From assembly GCA_035687245.1 (NCBI GenBank), contig DASRYH010000008.1, forward strand, positions 186,001 through 250,000: a DNA stretch of 64,000 nucleotides. Reading direction: 5' to 3'. A model generated the notes under the pieces. The model was not told the DNA's origin. It was given only the letters and a program-made list of their open reading frames with translations, and did not search any database. The DNA is from DASRYH01 sp035687245. Its GTDB lineage: Bacteria > Actinomycetota > Coriobacteriia > Anaerosomatales > PHET01. A program made the translations under genes and the position numbers. Below, piece by piece: positions 48,390 to 57,715 of this stretch (position 1 is its first letter; each line of letters starts with the position of its first letter).

Positions 48390-49013
48390 ATGGGTTACCA
48401 GCGCGAACTCACACGTCGCCAGCAGGAGATTCTCGACTTCATCCGTGCCGATATTCACCGCCGCGGCTATCCGCCGAGTGTGCGCGAGATCGGTGAGGCC
48501 ATCGGCCTGTCGTCGTCATCTACCGTGCACTCGCACCTTGCCGCGCTCGAGACCAAGGGCTTCATTCGCAGAGACCCGTCCAAGCCGCGCGCCCTTGAAG
48601 TACTCGACTTCAGGGACACGGACGCTGCTATCGACATGGGCCGCGTTCATGCGGTGCCGGTGGTGGGACAGGTTGCGGCAGGCCAGCCGATCCTGGCGGC
48701 CGAGAACATCGAGCAGACCCTCCCCTTGCCGGCGGAGTTCTCCGGCGAGCAGACGTTCATCCTCCGCGTTCGCGGCGAGTCGATGATCGAGGCCGGCATC
48801 TTGGACGGCGACTACGTGGTGGTCAAGCAGCAGAACTTCGCGAACAACGGCGAGATCGTTGTTGCGATGATCGAGGACGAAGCGACCGTCAAGACCTTCT
48901 ACAAGGAGGCCGACCGGATCCGCCTGCAGCCCGAGAACCGCACCATGGAGCCGATCTACGCACGCGACGTGCAAGTGCTCGGCAAGGTCGTCGCGCTCTT
49001 CCGCCGCGTCTAA
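48390..49013 (+). CDS. lexA: SOS repressor LexA
   Basis: A 207-residue LexA. A winged HTH (about 1-68) with GYPPSVREIGEAIGLSSSSTVHSHL, a linker with the self-cleavage site QVAAGQ (Ala-Gly), then the latent peptidase domain with Ser in GESM and Lys in EATVKTF. ATG 48390 is preceded by GGAGGGG. It would repress itself, the yneA-like gene and recA through the boxes noted here. Confidence 0.96.
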   Translation: MGYQRELTRRQQEILDFIRADIHRRGYPPSVREIGEAIGLSSSSTVHSHLAALETKGFIRRDPSKPRALEVLDFRDTDAAIDMGRVHAVPVVGQVAAGQPILAAENIEQTLPLPAEFSGEQTFILRVRGESMIEAGILDGDYVVVKQQNFANNGEIVVAMIEDEATVKTFYKEADRIRLQPENRTMEPIYARDVQVLGKVVALFRRV

Positions 49014-49032
49014 GAGACCCCATGCGGGGCTC
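49014..49032. terminator. Hairpin between convergent lexA and hflX
   Basis: GAG-A-CCCC, loop ATGC, GGGGCTC (49014-49032), directly after the lexA stop. It could end transcripts from either side; no T run. Confidence 0.45.
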
Positions 49033-49063
49033 GTCGGCCCGTGAGGCAGCGCCAGCCGACGGA

Positions 49064-50407
49064 CTACTCTGCCGCGTCCTCGCTCGATTCGGCATCAACC
49101 TCGTCGGGCGCTTGGAAGTCCCTGTAGTAGGCCGCGATCTCCGGTGATGCCTGCAGAATCAGCTGTGTGCCATCTGGGGTGTGACGCTCGGCCACGACCT
49201 GCGCCTTTTCGTGCGCGAGCTGCACCAGGTCTCCACGCGTGTAAGGGACCAGAGCGCTGACGGAGACAGAACCGCGCACAGCCTCTTCGGCGATTCGTGT
49301 TTGCACTTCACCTATGCCGTCGCCGTTGAGTGCCGAACAGAAGACCGCCCCCGGATAGCGCCGCGCCAAGGCCGCGCGATCAATCTCATCGAGCGTGTCG
49401 GCCTTGTTGAAGACCGTAAGCGACGGCTTGCCTGTGGCGCCGATCTCCGCCAGTACCTCGCGTACGGCCTGCATCTGGGCTTCGCGCTGCGGCGCTCCGG
49501 CGTCGGTGACGTGCAGGAGCAAGTCGGCCTCGTTGACCTCATCGAGCGTGGACTTGAACGCTTCCACAAGCCCGTGCGGCAGTTTGTTGATGAAACCGAC
49601 GGTGTCGGTGACTGTGATCTGGCGGCCCTCAGGCAGCTCGAGCTTGCGGGTGGTGGAGTCGAGCGTAGCGAAGAGCATGTCTGCCGAAAGGACGCCCGCG
49701 CCCGTGAGAGCGTTCAGAAGCGTCGATTTCCCCGCGTTGGTGTATCCGACCAAGGCGATGCGGAAGACGCCTGAACGGGCGCGACGTTTGCGCTGAAGGT
49801 GGCGCTCGGACGACACAGCCTCCAGTAGCTTGCGCAACTCGGCGATTCTTCGGCGGGCCATACGACGGTCGGTCTCAAGCTGAGACTCGCCCGCGCCGAA
49901 TCGCGTGCCGCGTCCGCCGCCAAGGCGCTCCTTCTCGAGGTGCCCCCACATGCCACGCAGCCTCGGCAGGATGTACTCCTGTTGGGCGAGCTCTACCTGC
50001 AGCTTGCCCTCGCGGGTCACCGCGTGCATGGCGAAGATCTCGAGGATGAGCGCGGTGCGGTCGATGATGCGCGTCTCAGGGAGCATCTTCTCGATGTTGA
50101 GCTGCTGGGAGGGCGTGAGCTCGTCGTCGAAGATGACGAGGTTGGCGCCCAGTTCCTTGGCGGTATCGGCAACCTCCTGAGCCTTGCCCGAGCCAATGAA
50201 GGTTCGCGGGTGCGGCCGGTCGAGCCGCTGAGAGATGACCGAGATAACGTCGACCTCTGCCGTATCGGCCAGTCGCTCGAGCTCCGCTATCGACTCTTCA
50301 AGCGGCCAGTCCTCATTGCCTCGGTCGATGCCGACGAGCACCGCGACATCACGGTGCTCGAGGTGTTCTTCGCCAGTCTCTGGATATTTGCGCTCTCGTG
50401 GACTCAC
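49064..50407 (-). CDS. hflX: Ribosome-associated GTPase HflX
   Basis: A 447-residue HflX, which splits stalled ribosomes during stress. N-terminal HflX domain (about 45-195, with RPHPRTFIGSGK and EYILPRLRGMWGHLEK), then the G domain: GYTNAGKS (G1), DTVGF (G3), NKAD (G4). Acidic C-terminal tail. GTG 50407 begins 17 bases after the dapL stop. Confidence 0.95.
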   Translation of the reverse strand: MSPRERKYPETGEEHLEHRDVAVLVGIDRGNEDWPLEESIAELERLADTAEVDVISVISQRLDRPHPRTFIGSGKAQEVADTAKELGANLVIFDDELTPSQQLNIEKMLPETRIIDRTALILEIFAMHAVTREGKLQVELAQQEYILPRLRGMWGHLEKERLGGGRGTRFGAGESQLETDRRMARRRIAELRKLLEAVSSERHLQRKRRARSGVFRIALVGYTNAGKSTLLNALTGAGVLSADMLFATLDSTTRKLELPEGRQITVTDTVGFINKLPHGLVEAFKSTLDEVNEADLLLHVTDAGAPQREAQMQAVREVLAEIGATGKPSLTVFNKADTLDEIDRAALARRYPGAVFCSALNGDGIGEVQTRIAEEAVRGSVSVSALVPYTRGDLVQLAHEKAQVVAERHTPDGTQLILQASPEIAAYYRDFQAPDEVDAESSEDAAE

Positions 50408-50424
50408 GAAAGAGTATGTGCCCC

Positions 50425-51582
50425 TTAGAGGTTGGCCTTAATGCGCTCGAGGGCCTCAGCGAGGCGATCATCGGGCGTGGCCAGAGAGATTCGGATGTAG
50501 CCTTCGCCGTCAGGACCGTACGCGCTGCCGGCAGGCATGATGACGTGCGCCTTCTCGAGCATAAGCGTGGCGAACTCCGCCGAAGTGTAGCCCTCGGGAA
50601 CCGGGGCCCACACATAGATGGTGCCCTGCGACTTGCGCGCGTGGATGCCGACCTCGGCGAGCGTGGTGAGCACCATGTCGCGACGGCGCTGGTAGAGCGC
50701 GCTCATCTCGGCGACGTCGTCCTGCGGGCCAAGCATGGCCTCGATGGCGGCGTCCTGGATGGCGGTGAAGATGCCGGAGTCGATGTTGCTCTTGACCGTG
50801 CCAAGCGCCTTGATGGCCTCAGCGTTGCCGGCGGCGAAAGCGACACGCCAGCCGGTCATGTTGTAGGCCTTCGACATCGAGAAGAGCTCGATCGCTACGT
50901 CCTTAGCACCGGGGCGCTCGAGGATCGAAGGAGCCTTGTAGCCGTCGAAGCTGATCTCGGAGTAGGCGTGATCGTGTACCAGCAGCAGGTCGTGCTGCTT
51001 GGCGAACGCGATAGCGCGGTCGAAATACTCGACAGGCGCGGCGACCGCAGACGGGTTGTTGGGGTAGCTGATGAACATCATCTTGGCCTTGGCGAGCACG
51101 TCGGCCGGGGTGGCTTCGAAGTCAGCGAGCCAGTCGTTGCCCTCGTTCATCGGCATGTAGTGCACATTCGCGTCGATCAGGATGGCACCCGTGGTGTACA
51201 CCGGATAGCCCACACCCGGGGCAAGAACGTAGTCGCCCGTGTCCACGAAGGCCGGGAAGAGGTGCGCGATGCCCTCCTTCGAGCCGATCATGGCGACGAC
51301 CTCGGTGTTCGGGTCGACGCTGACTCCGAAGCGGCGGTTCAGCCACTCGGAGCAGGCCTCACGGTACGGCTTGGAGCCGGCGTAGGCCGGGTACTGGTGA
51401 TTCTTGGGGTTCTCGATCGCCTTGTGCATGGCGTCGATGATGCGCTGTGGCGTGGGCCGGTCGGGGTCACCGATACCAAGCGAGATGACGTCGGCGCCCT
51501 GAGCCTGCAGCGCCTCCTTCTTGCGGTCGATCTCGGCGAACAGATACGGCGGCAGGTTCTCCATACGCTTGGCGGTTCTCAC
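50425..51582 (-). CDS. dapL: LL-diaminopimelate aminotransferase
   Basis: A 385-residue class I aminotransferase making LL-diaminopimelate from tetrahydrodipicolinate and glutamate, bypassing the acyl-DAP route to lysine and peptidoglycan. SYPNNPS (about 166) and the PLP Lys in SMSKAYNMTGWRVAFAAGN (about 237) match DapL. The neighbour dapF uses its product. GTG 51582 follows GGGGAGAG. A general aspartate-type aminotransferase cannot be fully excluded from sequence. Confidence 0.87.
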   Translation of the reverse strand: MRTAKRMENLPPYLFAEIDRKKEALQAQGADVISLGIGDPDRPTPQRIIDAMHKAIENPKNHQYPAYAGSKPYREACSEWLNRRFGVSVDPNTEVVAMIGSKEGIAHLFPAFVDTGDYVLAPGVGYPVYTTGAILIDANVHYMPMNEGNDWLADFEATPADVLAKAKMMFISYPNNPSAVAAPVEYFDRAIAFAKQHDLLLVHDHAYSEISFDGYKAPSILERPGAKDVAIELFSMSKAYNMTGWRVAFAAGNAEAIKALGTVKSNIDSGIFTAIQDAAIEAMLGPQDDVAEMSALYQRRRDMVLTTLAEVGIHARKSQGTIYVWAPVPEGYTSAEFATLMLEKAHVIMPAGSAYGPDGEGYIRISLATPDDRLAEALERIKANL

Positions 51583-51728
51583 GAAGCTTCTCTCCCCTAT
51601 GTCCGGGTGGTCGTGACGGCCTCACGGGGCCGCGCGTTGCAAGACATCCTAGCACTGAGCAAGCGCTGCGCGGGTAGCCAGCGCGCTACTTCTTGCGAAT
51701 GGGTGACGAAGGCCTGCCGAAGGGTGGC

Positions 51729-52607
51729 TCAGGCGTCGTCTTCCGGGATTGTGACGGTGCCGGAGAAGGACTCGGCCGCAGGACCGGTCATGTAAACGTG
51801 GTTGTCCTCGGCCCAGCGAATCTGAAGATCTCCACCCGGCAGCTCGACGGTGGCCTCGCGACCGATTCGGCAGGTGAGAGCGGCGGCGACGGTCGTCGCA
51901 CACGCCCCGGTACCGCAGGCCAGCGTCTCTCCGCAGCCCCGTTCCCACACGCGCAGGCGGATGAGATCATCAGCCACTACCTGCGCGAACTCGACGTTGG
52001 TCTTGTTCGGAAACGCCGGATGGGTCTCGATAATGGGGCCGACGGTGTGCACCGGCGCGTCGTCGACATCGTCTACGAAGATGACGCAGTGCGGGTTACC
52101 CATCGAGACGGGCGTAACGTCGAAGGTGCCTACCTCGGTCTCGAGGGGACATGCCACGACCATGTCTTCGTTCGTGCCGCACCGCATGGCGGTCGGGATG
52201 GCTGCCGGGCTCAGAGTGGGCTCGCCCATGTCGACGGTGGCGAAGGCAAGGGTGCCGTCGTAGTCGCGGGTCACTTGGATGGTAAGCACGCCAATGAGTG
52301 TCTCCACGCGCACGACGTCCTGATCGGCCGCCACCAGACCTCGATCGACGAGGTACTTGGCGAAGCAGCGGATGCCGTTGCCGCACATCTCGGCCACCGA
52401 GCCGTCGGCGTTGCGGAACCACCAAGCGAAGTCGGCATCTGAGAGGGTGGCAGGACGTACGAGCATCAGCCCGTCGGCGCCGATGCCGAAGTGGCGATCG
52501 CAAAGCCAGATGACGGCCTCTTCTGAGAAGTCGAGATCGAAGCTGAGATCGTCGATGACTACGAAGTCGTTGCCCAGGCCATGCATCTTGGTGAAGTTCA
52601 GTTCCAT
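51729..52607 (-). CDS. dapF: Diaminopimelate epimerase
   Basis: A 292-residue DapF that epimerises LL- to meso-diaminopimelate. The two active cysteines are in EMCGNGIRC (about 78) and the ETLACGTGA run (about 233). ATG 52607 overlaps the miaA stop (TGATG). The 146-base gap to dapL shows no gene. Confidence 0.96.
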   Translation of the reverse strand: MELNFTKMHGLGNDFVVIDDLSFDLDFSEEAVIWLCDRHFGIGADGLMLVRPATLSDADFAWWFRNADGSVAEMCGNGIRCFAKYLVDRGLVAADQDVVRVETLIGVLTIQVTRDYDGTLAFATVDMGEPTLSPAAIPTAMRCGTNEDMVVACPLETEVGTFDVTPVSMGNPHCVIFVDDVDDAPVHTVGPIIETHPAFPNKTNVEFAQVVADDLIRLRVWERGCGETLACGTGACATTVAAALTCRIGREATVELPGGDLQIRWAEDNHVYMTGPAAESFSGTVTIPEDDA

Positions 52608-53617
52608 CAGCCGGCGTCCTCCGCAAAACAGCGCTTGTCGTGGCCACATTCTATCGCAGCAAGCGCGGCCTCCGCGGCTTGCTCAAACGTCAGGTCGGTA
52701 ACATCGATCCAGCGGACGCGCTCATCGGACCTGAGCCACGTGAGCTGGCGCTTGGCGTACCGGCGGGTGGACTGCTTGATCTCGTCGACCGCGTCCGACA
52801 GTTCTCGGGCGCCTTCGAGCACCGGGACAAGCTCCTTGTAGCCGATCGCGTACTGGGCCGTGATGCCTGCACGCAAGCCGGCCTCGAGCAGGCAACGTAC
52901 CTCGTCAAGAAGCCCGGCCGCGAGCATCTCATCCACGCGAGCATTGATGCGTTGGTAGAGGGCCTCGCGCTCCATCGTCAGGCCGATGACAGAGACGTCG
53001 TAGAGGCTTTCACGCGATGCGAAACCAGCGTGCTGGTCAGCGTAAGACACTCCCTGTTCGAGCATTTCAAGCGCGCGAACGACCCGGCGCACGTTGTTTG
53101 GGTGGATGAGCTCGGCCGATCGAGGGTCTTTATCCCTCAAGTAGAGGTGCAGGCCGTCTGCGCCCAGCTCATCGGCCAGCTGCTCCAGACGCTCACGCAC
53201 GGGGTTGTCGACCTGCTCGCCCGCCGGGAACTCCCACGGGTCCAAGAGCGCGCGAACGTACATCCCGGTGCCCCCGACGACAACGGGTAGCTTGCCCCGG
53301 GAAGCGATGTCGGCGATCGCGGCTCTGCCTGCGCGCTGGTAGAGCGCCGCCGAATAGGCGTCTCCGGGTTCCGCAAGGTCGATGCAGTGGTACGGGACAC
53401 GGCGCTCCGCGGATGGCGTCTTGGCGGTTCCGATGTCCATGCCGCGATACACCTGCATGGAGTCTGCTGAAACGATCTCGCCGCCTAGGCGAACGGCGAT
53501 ATGTTCAGCGAGCGCGCTCTTGCCGACCGCAGTCGGACCCACGACGGCAACCACGCGCACGCTGCGGTGGTGAGAACCGTGGTCTTGGGAAATGTTGGGC
53601 TCGCTCGGTGAACTCAT
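52607..53617 (-). CDS. miaA: tRNA dimethylallyltransferase
   Basis: A 336-residue MiaA that isopentenylates A37 of UNN-reading tRNAs. P-loop GPTAVGKSALAE (about 27-38), SADSMQVYRGMDIGTAK (about 50), and the GGTGMYV motif (about 116) are visible. ATG 53617 lies 3 bases after the AmmBA stop. With MiaB, in the same run of genes, it gives ms2i6A37. Confidence 0.95.
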   Translation of the reverse strand: MSSPSEPNISQDHGSHHRSVRVVAVVGPTAVGKSALAEHIAVRLGGEIVSADSMQVYRGMDIGTAKTPSAERRVPYHCIDLAEPGDAYSAALYQRAGRAAIADIASRGKLPVVVGGTGMYVRALLDPWEFPAGEQVDNPVRERLEQLADELGADGLHLYLRDKDPRSAELIHPNNVRRVVRALEMLEQGVSYADQHAGFASRESLYDVSVIGLTMEREALYQRINARVDEMLAAGLLDEVRCLLEAGLRAGITAQYAIGYKELVPVLEGARELSDAVDEIKQSTRRYAKRQLTWLRSDERVRWIDVTDLTFEQAAEAALAAIECGHDKRCFAEDAG

Positions 53618-53620
53618 GCG

Positions 53621-54991
53621 CTAAGTGTAGCGGTCTACCTTGAATCGCTCGTACTCGACCGGCTCTTCCGGCGCGATCCCCGCCTTCGAACGGGCGATTC
53701 GCACCTGTGTCTCAACGTCGTCTATACCCTCAAGGTCGGGCAGTAGGAGGCCTCGACGATGCCCGTTGGTGACGATTACGCCGTACGTAGAGGGATCGAG
53801 GTCCTCTAGCCGAGCTGGCTCTGGGGCGTGAAGGACGTCCACCTTGACGTCGAGAAGGTCGAGCTCTGACTCTGAGACGGGATCGAATCGCGGATCCTGC
53901 GTGGCCGCGGCGATGGCGTTTCCAATCACCTCATCGGCCAACGTGGCCCGCGTCGGCGCGATAGTGCCTATGCAGCCGCGGAGTCCCTCGCCCTCATGAA
54001 GTGACACGAACGCTCCGGCACGCTGGGGGTAGTTGCCCTTCAGGACCGGCTTCGGCAGCGGACCGCCGGTGACGTATGCCTCGATGGTGGCTCGCGCCAA
54101 CCGGACTATGTCGCTCTCTTCGCCGCCCGGCGAACCCGCCTTGGTGCCACTCTCAAGGACTCCCGCACGCTGCGCAGCGTCCAAGCCCGCCGCGCCGGCG
54201 ATACCAACCAGGTAGCCCACGCCCCACGGGCCTTCATAGGACATCACCGCGGTGGGCACCGGGTCCGGACCGCAGAAGCCACTCATCGCGATGAAGGAGC
54301 GCAGCCCGCACTCCCCTCCCGCCTCGACGAGGTCCGGGCCGATGTCGGAGAGCTCCTGGAGCGTACCCGCAGTCACCAGCGCGACGATCTTCGCATCGAG
54401 TTCGCTGCCGCGCTCAGAGAAGCCAGCGGGCGAGTCCCGCTTCAGACGGTGTGACAGGTCTCCGCTGGCCACGAAGACCACGCGGCGTCCCAGCCGTTCG
54501 GCAGCGGAACGTACTGCCATGCCGATCGAGCGGTGTTCTGGATACGGCACGTAGGACAGCGAGATGACCACGAGCTTGTTGACGTGATCGGGGTCGATGA
54601 AGCTGAGCGGCACGAGCGAACCGTGGTCCAGCCACCCGGCCCGCAGACGCGCATCGTGGCTGCGGGCAAGTGACGCGGTTCCTGAAGCCGCGAGGTCTTC
54701 GGCGATCGCCTGTGAGAGCGCAGGATCGCCGGCAAAGACGTGCGCCACGGAGTCGCCGAAGTCCGAGAGAGAGCCACGGAGGTGCGACGAGTCGTCGATA
54801 ACGATCGCATCGGCGAGCGCAGGCGCGTGCGGGGACATCAGCACCAGAGTGTCGGGCTCAAACGTCTCGATGGCGCGACGAACCGAGTCAAGCGCGCGAA
54901 TCGTAACTAGAGCGGGTTCTCGGCGTGAACCACCCACTCCCGCCACGATGATTGGTGGATGCGGAGCGATGACGCCGAAGATGTCCGGCAT
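53621..54991 (-). CDS. AmmeMemoRadiSam fusion: LigB/MEMO-like plus AMMECR1 domain
   Basis: A 456-residue fusion. The N-terminal half (about 1-270) is a class III extradiol dioxygenase/MEMO-like domain with SGDLSHR (about 175) and GECGLRS; the C-terminal half (about 285-456) is an AMMECR1 domain with EGEGLRGCIGT (about 340). In the AmmeMemoRadiSam system these are two of three components, the third being a radical SAM enzyme that is not in this window. Chemistry is unknown. ATG 54991 follows GAGGGGG by 7 bases; the frame from 55096 adds 35 residues. Confidence 0.85.
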   Translation of the reverse strand: MPDIFGVIAPHPPIIVAGVGGSRREPALVTIRALDSVRRAIETFEPDTLVLMSPHAPALADAIVIDDSSHLRGSLSDFGDSVAHVFAGDPALSQAIAEDLAASGTASLARSHDARLRAGWLDHGSLVPLSFIDPDHVNKLVVISLSYVPYPEHRSIGMAVRSAAERLGRRVVFVASGDLSHRLKRDSPAGFSERGSELDAKIVALVTAGTLQELSDIGPDLVEAGGECGLRSFIAMSGFCGPDPVPTAVMSYEGPWGVGYLVGIAGAAGLDAAQRAGVLESGTKAGSPGGEESDIVRLARATIEAYVTGGPLPKPVLKGNYPQRAGAFVSLHEGEGLRGCIGTIAPTRATLADEVIGNAIAAATQDPRFDPVSESELDLLDVKVDVLHAPEPARLEDLDPSTYGVIVTNGHRRGLLLPDLEGIDDVETQVRIARSKAGIAPEEPVEYERFKVDRYT

Positions 54992-55115
54992 CGGCGAGAC
55001 CCCCTCTTGGCCAGCTACCTTTCCGCTGGAGAATGTACCCTTTTCTCGAAGTCGAGCAGCTGAGGCGAGTTCTACCGCACGTGCCCGTCGACACACGTTG
55101 TCGCAGGCCGTTGGG

Positions 55116-56447
55116 CTACCCGGCGGCGAAGTGGCCGTTCACGAACCAGGTCTGCGCCTCATCGATGGTCACGTCGAGAATGCGTCCGGCAAACTCGTCG
55201 GCGCTGCGGCCTTCAGGAAGCGGAACGTGGACGACGCGGTTAGTGGGCGTGCGGCCCGTCAGCACGGAGTCGTCGCGCTTGCTCACGCTCTCGAAGAGCA
55301 CCGGCTGCACGGTGCCGACCAGTGCCCTATTGGTGGCAAAGGCCGAGGCCTGGACGCGCTCCACGAGGCGGTCGAAGCGCTTCTGCACCAGCTCGCGGTC
55401 GACCTGTCCCTCCATCAAAGCGGCCGGCGTGCCTTCGCGAGGCGAGTAGATGAAGGTGAAGGCCTGCGTGTAGTCCACGCTATTGACCACGTCCATCGTC
55501 TCGTCGAAGTCCTCTTCGGTCTCGCCGGGGAAGCCAACGATGATGTCGGTGGAGAGGGCGAGGTTCGGCACGCGGCTACGAAGCCGGCCCACCAGTGCCA
55601 TGTAGTCGGCCTTCGAGTAGACGCGGTTCATCGCTTCAAGAATGCGATCGGAGCCGGACTGGAGCGGCAGGTGCAGGTAGGGCATGACGGCTGGAATCGT
55701 GGCCATCGCTTCGATGATGTCGTCCGAAAGGTCCTTCGGGTGGCTCGTGGCGAACCGGATGCGTGCGACACCGGCGTCGGCCACGGCTGCAAGTACCTTG
55801 GCGAAGTTGGGCTCACCGTAGAGGTCTCGCCCGTAGGAGTTCACGTTCTGTCCGAGCAGAGTCACCTCAAGTACGCCGTCGGCAACGAGCGAGGTGATCT
55901 CGTCGACGATGTCCTCGAGGGGCCTGGAGCGTTCACGGCCTCGCACGTAGGGCACGATGCAATAGGTGCAGAAGTTGTCGCAGCCCACGGTGATGGGAAC
56001 CCAAGCATGCCACGGGTGCTCGCGCTGTGCGGGCAAGTCGGAGGTGAAGTCCGCGCTCTCCTTGAGTACCTCGACCTGAGATCGACGCTCAGAAGCCGCA
56101 GTCTCAAGCAGAGCCGGAAGGTGCGCCACATTATGAGTGCCGAAGACGACGTCGATGTGCGGGAGTTGCTCGAGGAGCGTCTGACCGTCGCGCTGGCCGA
56201 TACACCCTCCCACCGCGATCAAGGGACCGACGTTGCCGGGGCCCTTAAGCACCTTGAGGCTTGCGACTTGGCCACGCAGGCGTTCGTCGGCGTTCTCACG
56301 AACGCAACACGTCATGAAGACGATCACATCGGCGTCTTCGGCAACTTCGACCGGTCGCAGACCACGGGCCTCAAGGCTTCCGGCGATGCGCTCCGAGTCG
56401 TGCTTGTTCATCTGGCACCCGAAGGTGCGGATCAGGTAGGTCTCCAT
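55116..56447 (-). CDS. miaB: tRNA-2-methylthio-N6-dimethylallyladenosine synthase
   Basis: A 443-residue radical SAM methylthiotransferase. It has the N-terminal MTTase domain (YLIRTFGCQMNKHDSER), radical SAM Cys triad in CDNFCTYC (about 150), and a TRAM domain at the C terminus (about 375-438). It adds the methylthio group to i6A37 made by MiaA. ATG 56447 is chosen as the usual start; the frame from 56513 adds 22 Arg-rich residues. Confidence 0.96.
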   Translation of the reverse strand: METYLIRTFGCQMNKHDSERIAGSLEARGLRPVEVAEDADVIVFMTCCVRENADERLRGQVASLKVLKGPGNVGPLIAVGGCIGQRDGQTLLEQLPHIDVVFGTHNVAHLPALLETAASERRSQVEVLKESADFTSDLPAQREHPWHAWVPITVGCDNFCTYCIVPYVRGRERSRPLEDIVDEITSLVADGVLEVTLLGQNVNSYGRDLYGEPNFAKVLAAVADAGVARIRFATSHPKDLSDDIIEAMATIPAVMPYLHLPLQSGSDRILEAMNRVYSKADYMALVGRLRSRVPNLALSTDIIVGFPGETEEDFDETMDVVNSVDYTQAFTFIYSPREGTPAALMEGQVDRELVQKRFDRLVERVQASAFATNRALVGTVQPVLFESVSKRDDSVLTGRTPTNRVVHVPLPEGRSADEFAGRILDVTIDEAQTWFVNGHFAAG

Positions 56448-56487
56448 AGGCCAGCGAGTGTAGCACGCGTCATGCCCGAATCGTGCC

Positions 56488-57306
56488 CTACGACGCGCGC
56501 GTCCAGCGCACAATTCGCTCCACGACCGCGGAGGGTACTACGACGTCCCCAATGTAGGGATTTGGCGCCGAAGGACCATGGAAGTCGGTGCCTCCACTGG
56601 TGAGCAGCGCATGCTCCTCGGCGTATCTGGCGAAGAGGGCGCGCTGCTCCGCCGTGTGGTCGGCGTGATATGCCTCGATGCCGTCGATCCCCGCCTCGAG
56701 GAGCGTGTCGAAGTGCGCAGGAACGTCGCCGATGCCCGGATGCGCGACGATCGCCACTCCCCCAGCGCCGTGTATCAGCTGAACGGCTTCTGCGGCCGTC
56801 TGAGCCTCTTTCGGTACGTAGAATGGCTTCCCTCTGCCTATGAAGCGGTCGAACGCTTCGTGGACGTCCACGGCGTGCCCGGCCGCGACAAGAGCGCGGG
56901 CGATATGGCTGCGTCCCACCGAGCCCCCATCAGAGTAGAGCAGGACCTCGTCGATATTCACCGCGAAGCCGGCCTCCGTCAGGGTTCTCACGAGCAGTTC
57001 GGCCCTACGTAGACGCGCGTTCTTGAGGAGCTCCAGACGCTCAAGCAGGTGCGGGTCTTGGATGTCGACGTGGAATCCGAGGATATGGACGTCGGCGTCG
57101 TCGATCACGCAGGAGAGTTCCACAGCCGGAATCAGGCGTAGCGAGGTGGGTTCGGCTGCGGCGAGTGCCTCTCGTTGACCTGCGACAGTGTCGTGGTCGG
57201 CGATGGCGATCACGTCGAGTTCAGCGGCGAGCGCCGCGGCGACAAGCTCCGATGGCGTGAACGTCCCATCCGACGCGGTGGAGTGGACGTGGAGGTCGCC
57301 CTTCAT
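56488..57306 (-). CDS. PHP-domain phosphoesterase (YciV/RNase AM-like)
   Basis: A 272-residue PHP metallo-phosphoesterase. Metal ligands are visible in DLHVHSTASDGT, IADHDT, PAVELS, AHPG and GTDFHG. Similar proteins remove 3'-phosphate from nucleoside 3',5'-bisphosphates or trim RNA 5' ends. ATG 57306 is 6 bases after the spoVS stop, so it is co-transcribed with it and precedes miaB. Confidence 0.88.
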   Translation of the reverse strand: MKGDLHVHSTASDGTFTPSELVAAALAAELDVIAIADHDTVAGQREALAAAEPTSLRLIPAVELSCVIDDADVHILGFHVDIQDPHLLERLELLKNARLRRAELLVRTLTEAGFAVNIDEVLLYSDGGSVGRSHIARALVAAGHAVDVHEAFDRFIGRGKPFYVPKEAQTAAEAVQLIHGAGGVAIVAHPGIGDVPAHFDTLLEAGIDGIEAYHADHTAEQRALFARYAEEHALLTSGGTDFHGPSAPNPYIGDVVVPSAVVERIVRWTRAS

Positions 57307-57312
57307 GACCGG

Positions 57313-57585
57313 CTAGCGATGCATGTCCCGCGGCTCCACAAGCAGCCTGATGGCGGTGCGCTCTTCGCCGTTGATCTCGATATCAGCGAAGGCTGGGACG
57401 CAGGTGAGTTCGATGCCGGACGGAGCGATGAAGCCACGCGCGATCGCGATGGCTTTGACAGCTTGGTTGAGCGCGCCTGCGCCAACGGTCTGCACCTCGA
57501 CTGCGCCCTGCTCACGGACGATGCCCGCGAGCGCGCCCGCAACGGAGTTGGGGTTGGACTTACTCGAGACTTTGAGGACTTCCAT
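57313..57585 (-). CDS. spoVS: Stage V sporulation protein S (SpoVS, Alba-like)
   Basis: A 90-residue SpoVS with typical EVLKVSSKSNPNSVAGALAG and VGAGALNQAVKAIAIARG. It has an Alba-like fold and may bind nucleic acid; in Bacillus it affects sporulation and division. ATG 57585 follows GGGAGAG and fits the family start. Neighbours rny and miaB are shared with Bacillus. Presence does not prove sporulation. Confidence 0.94.
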   Translation of the reverse strand: MEVLKVSSKSNPNSVAGALAGIVREQGAVEVQTVGAGALNQAVKAIAIARGFIAPSGIELTCVPAFADIEINGEERTAIRLLVEPRDMHR

Positions 57586-57715
57586 GTCTCTCCCTGTTGT
57601 GATGTTGCTTCGGGCCACATGCACGGTGTGGCGGCTACGTGTGTGCTGGAGCTGCTGGTTACTAAATCGGTACCTGAGGCGCAGTACTGAAGTATACAGC
57701 GAGCGATTCTGTCAG

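Noticed and set aside
50398..51795. 465-codon plus-strand frame
   Set aside because: Antisense to dapL and flanks; Arg/Val/Asp-rich shadow.
54597..56603. 668-codon open frame on the plus strand
   Set aside because: Antisense to AmmBA and miaB, with no recognisable domain; shadow.
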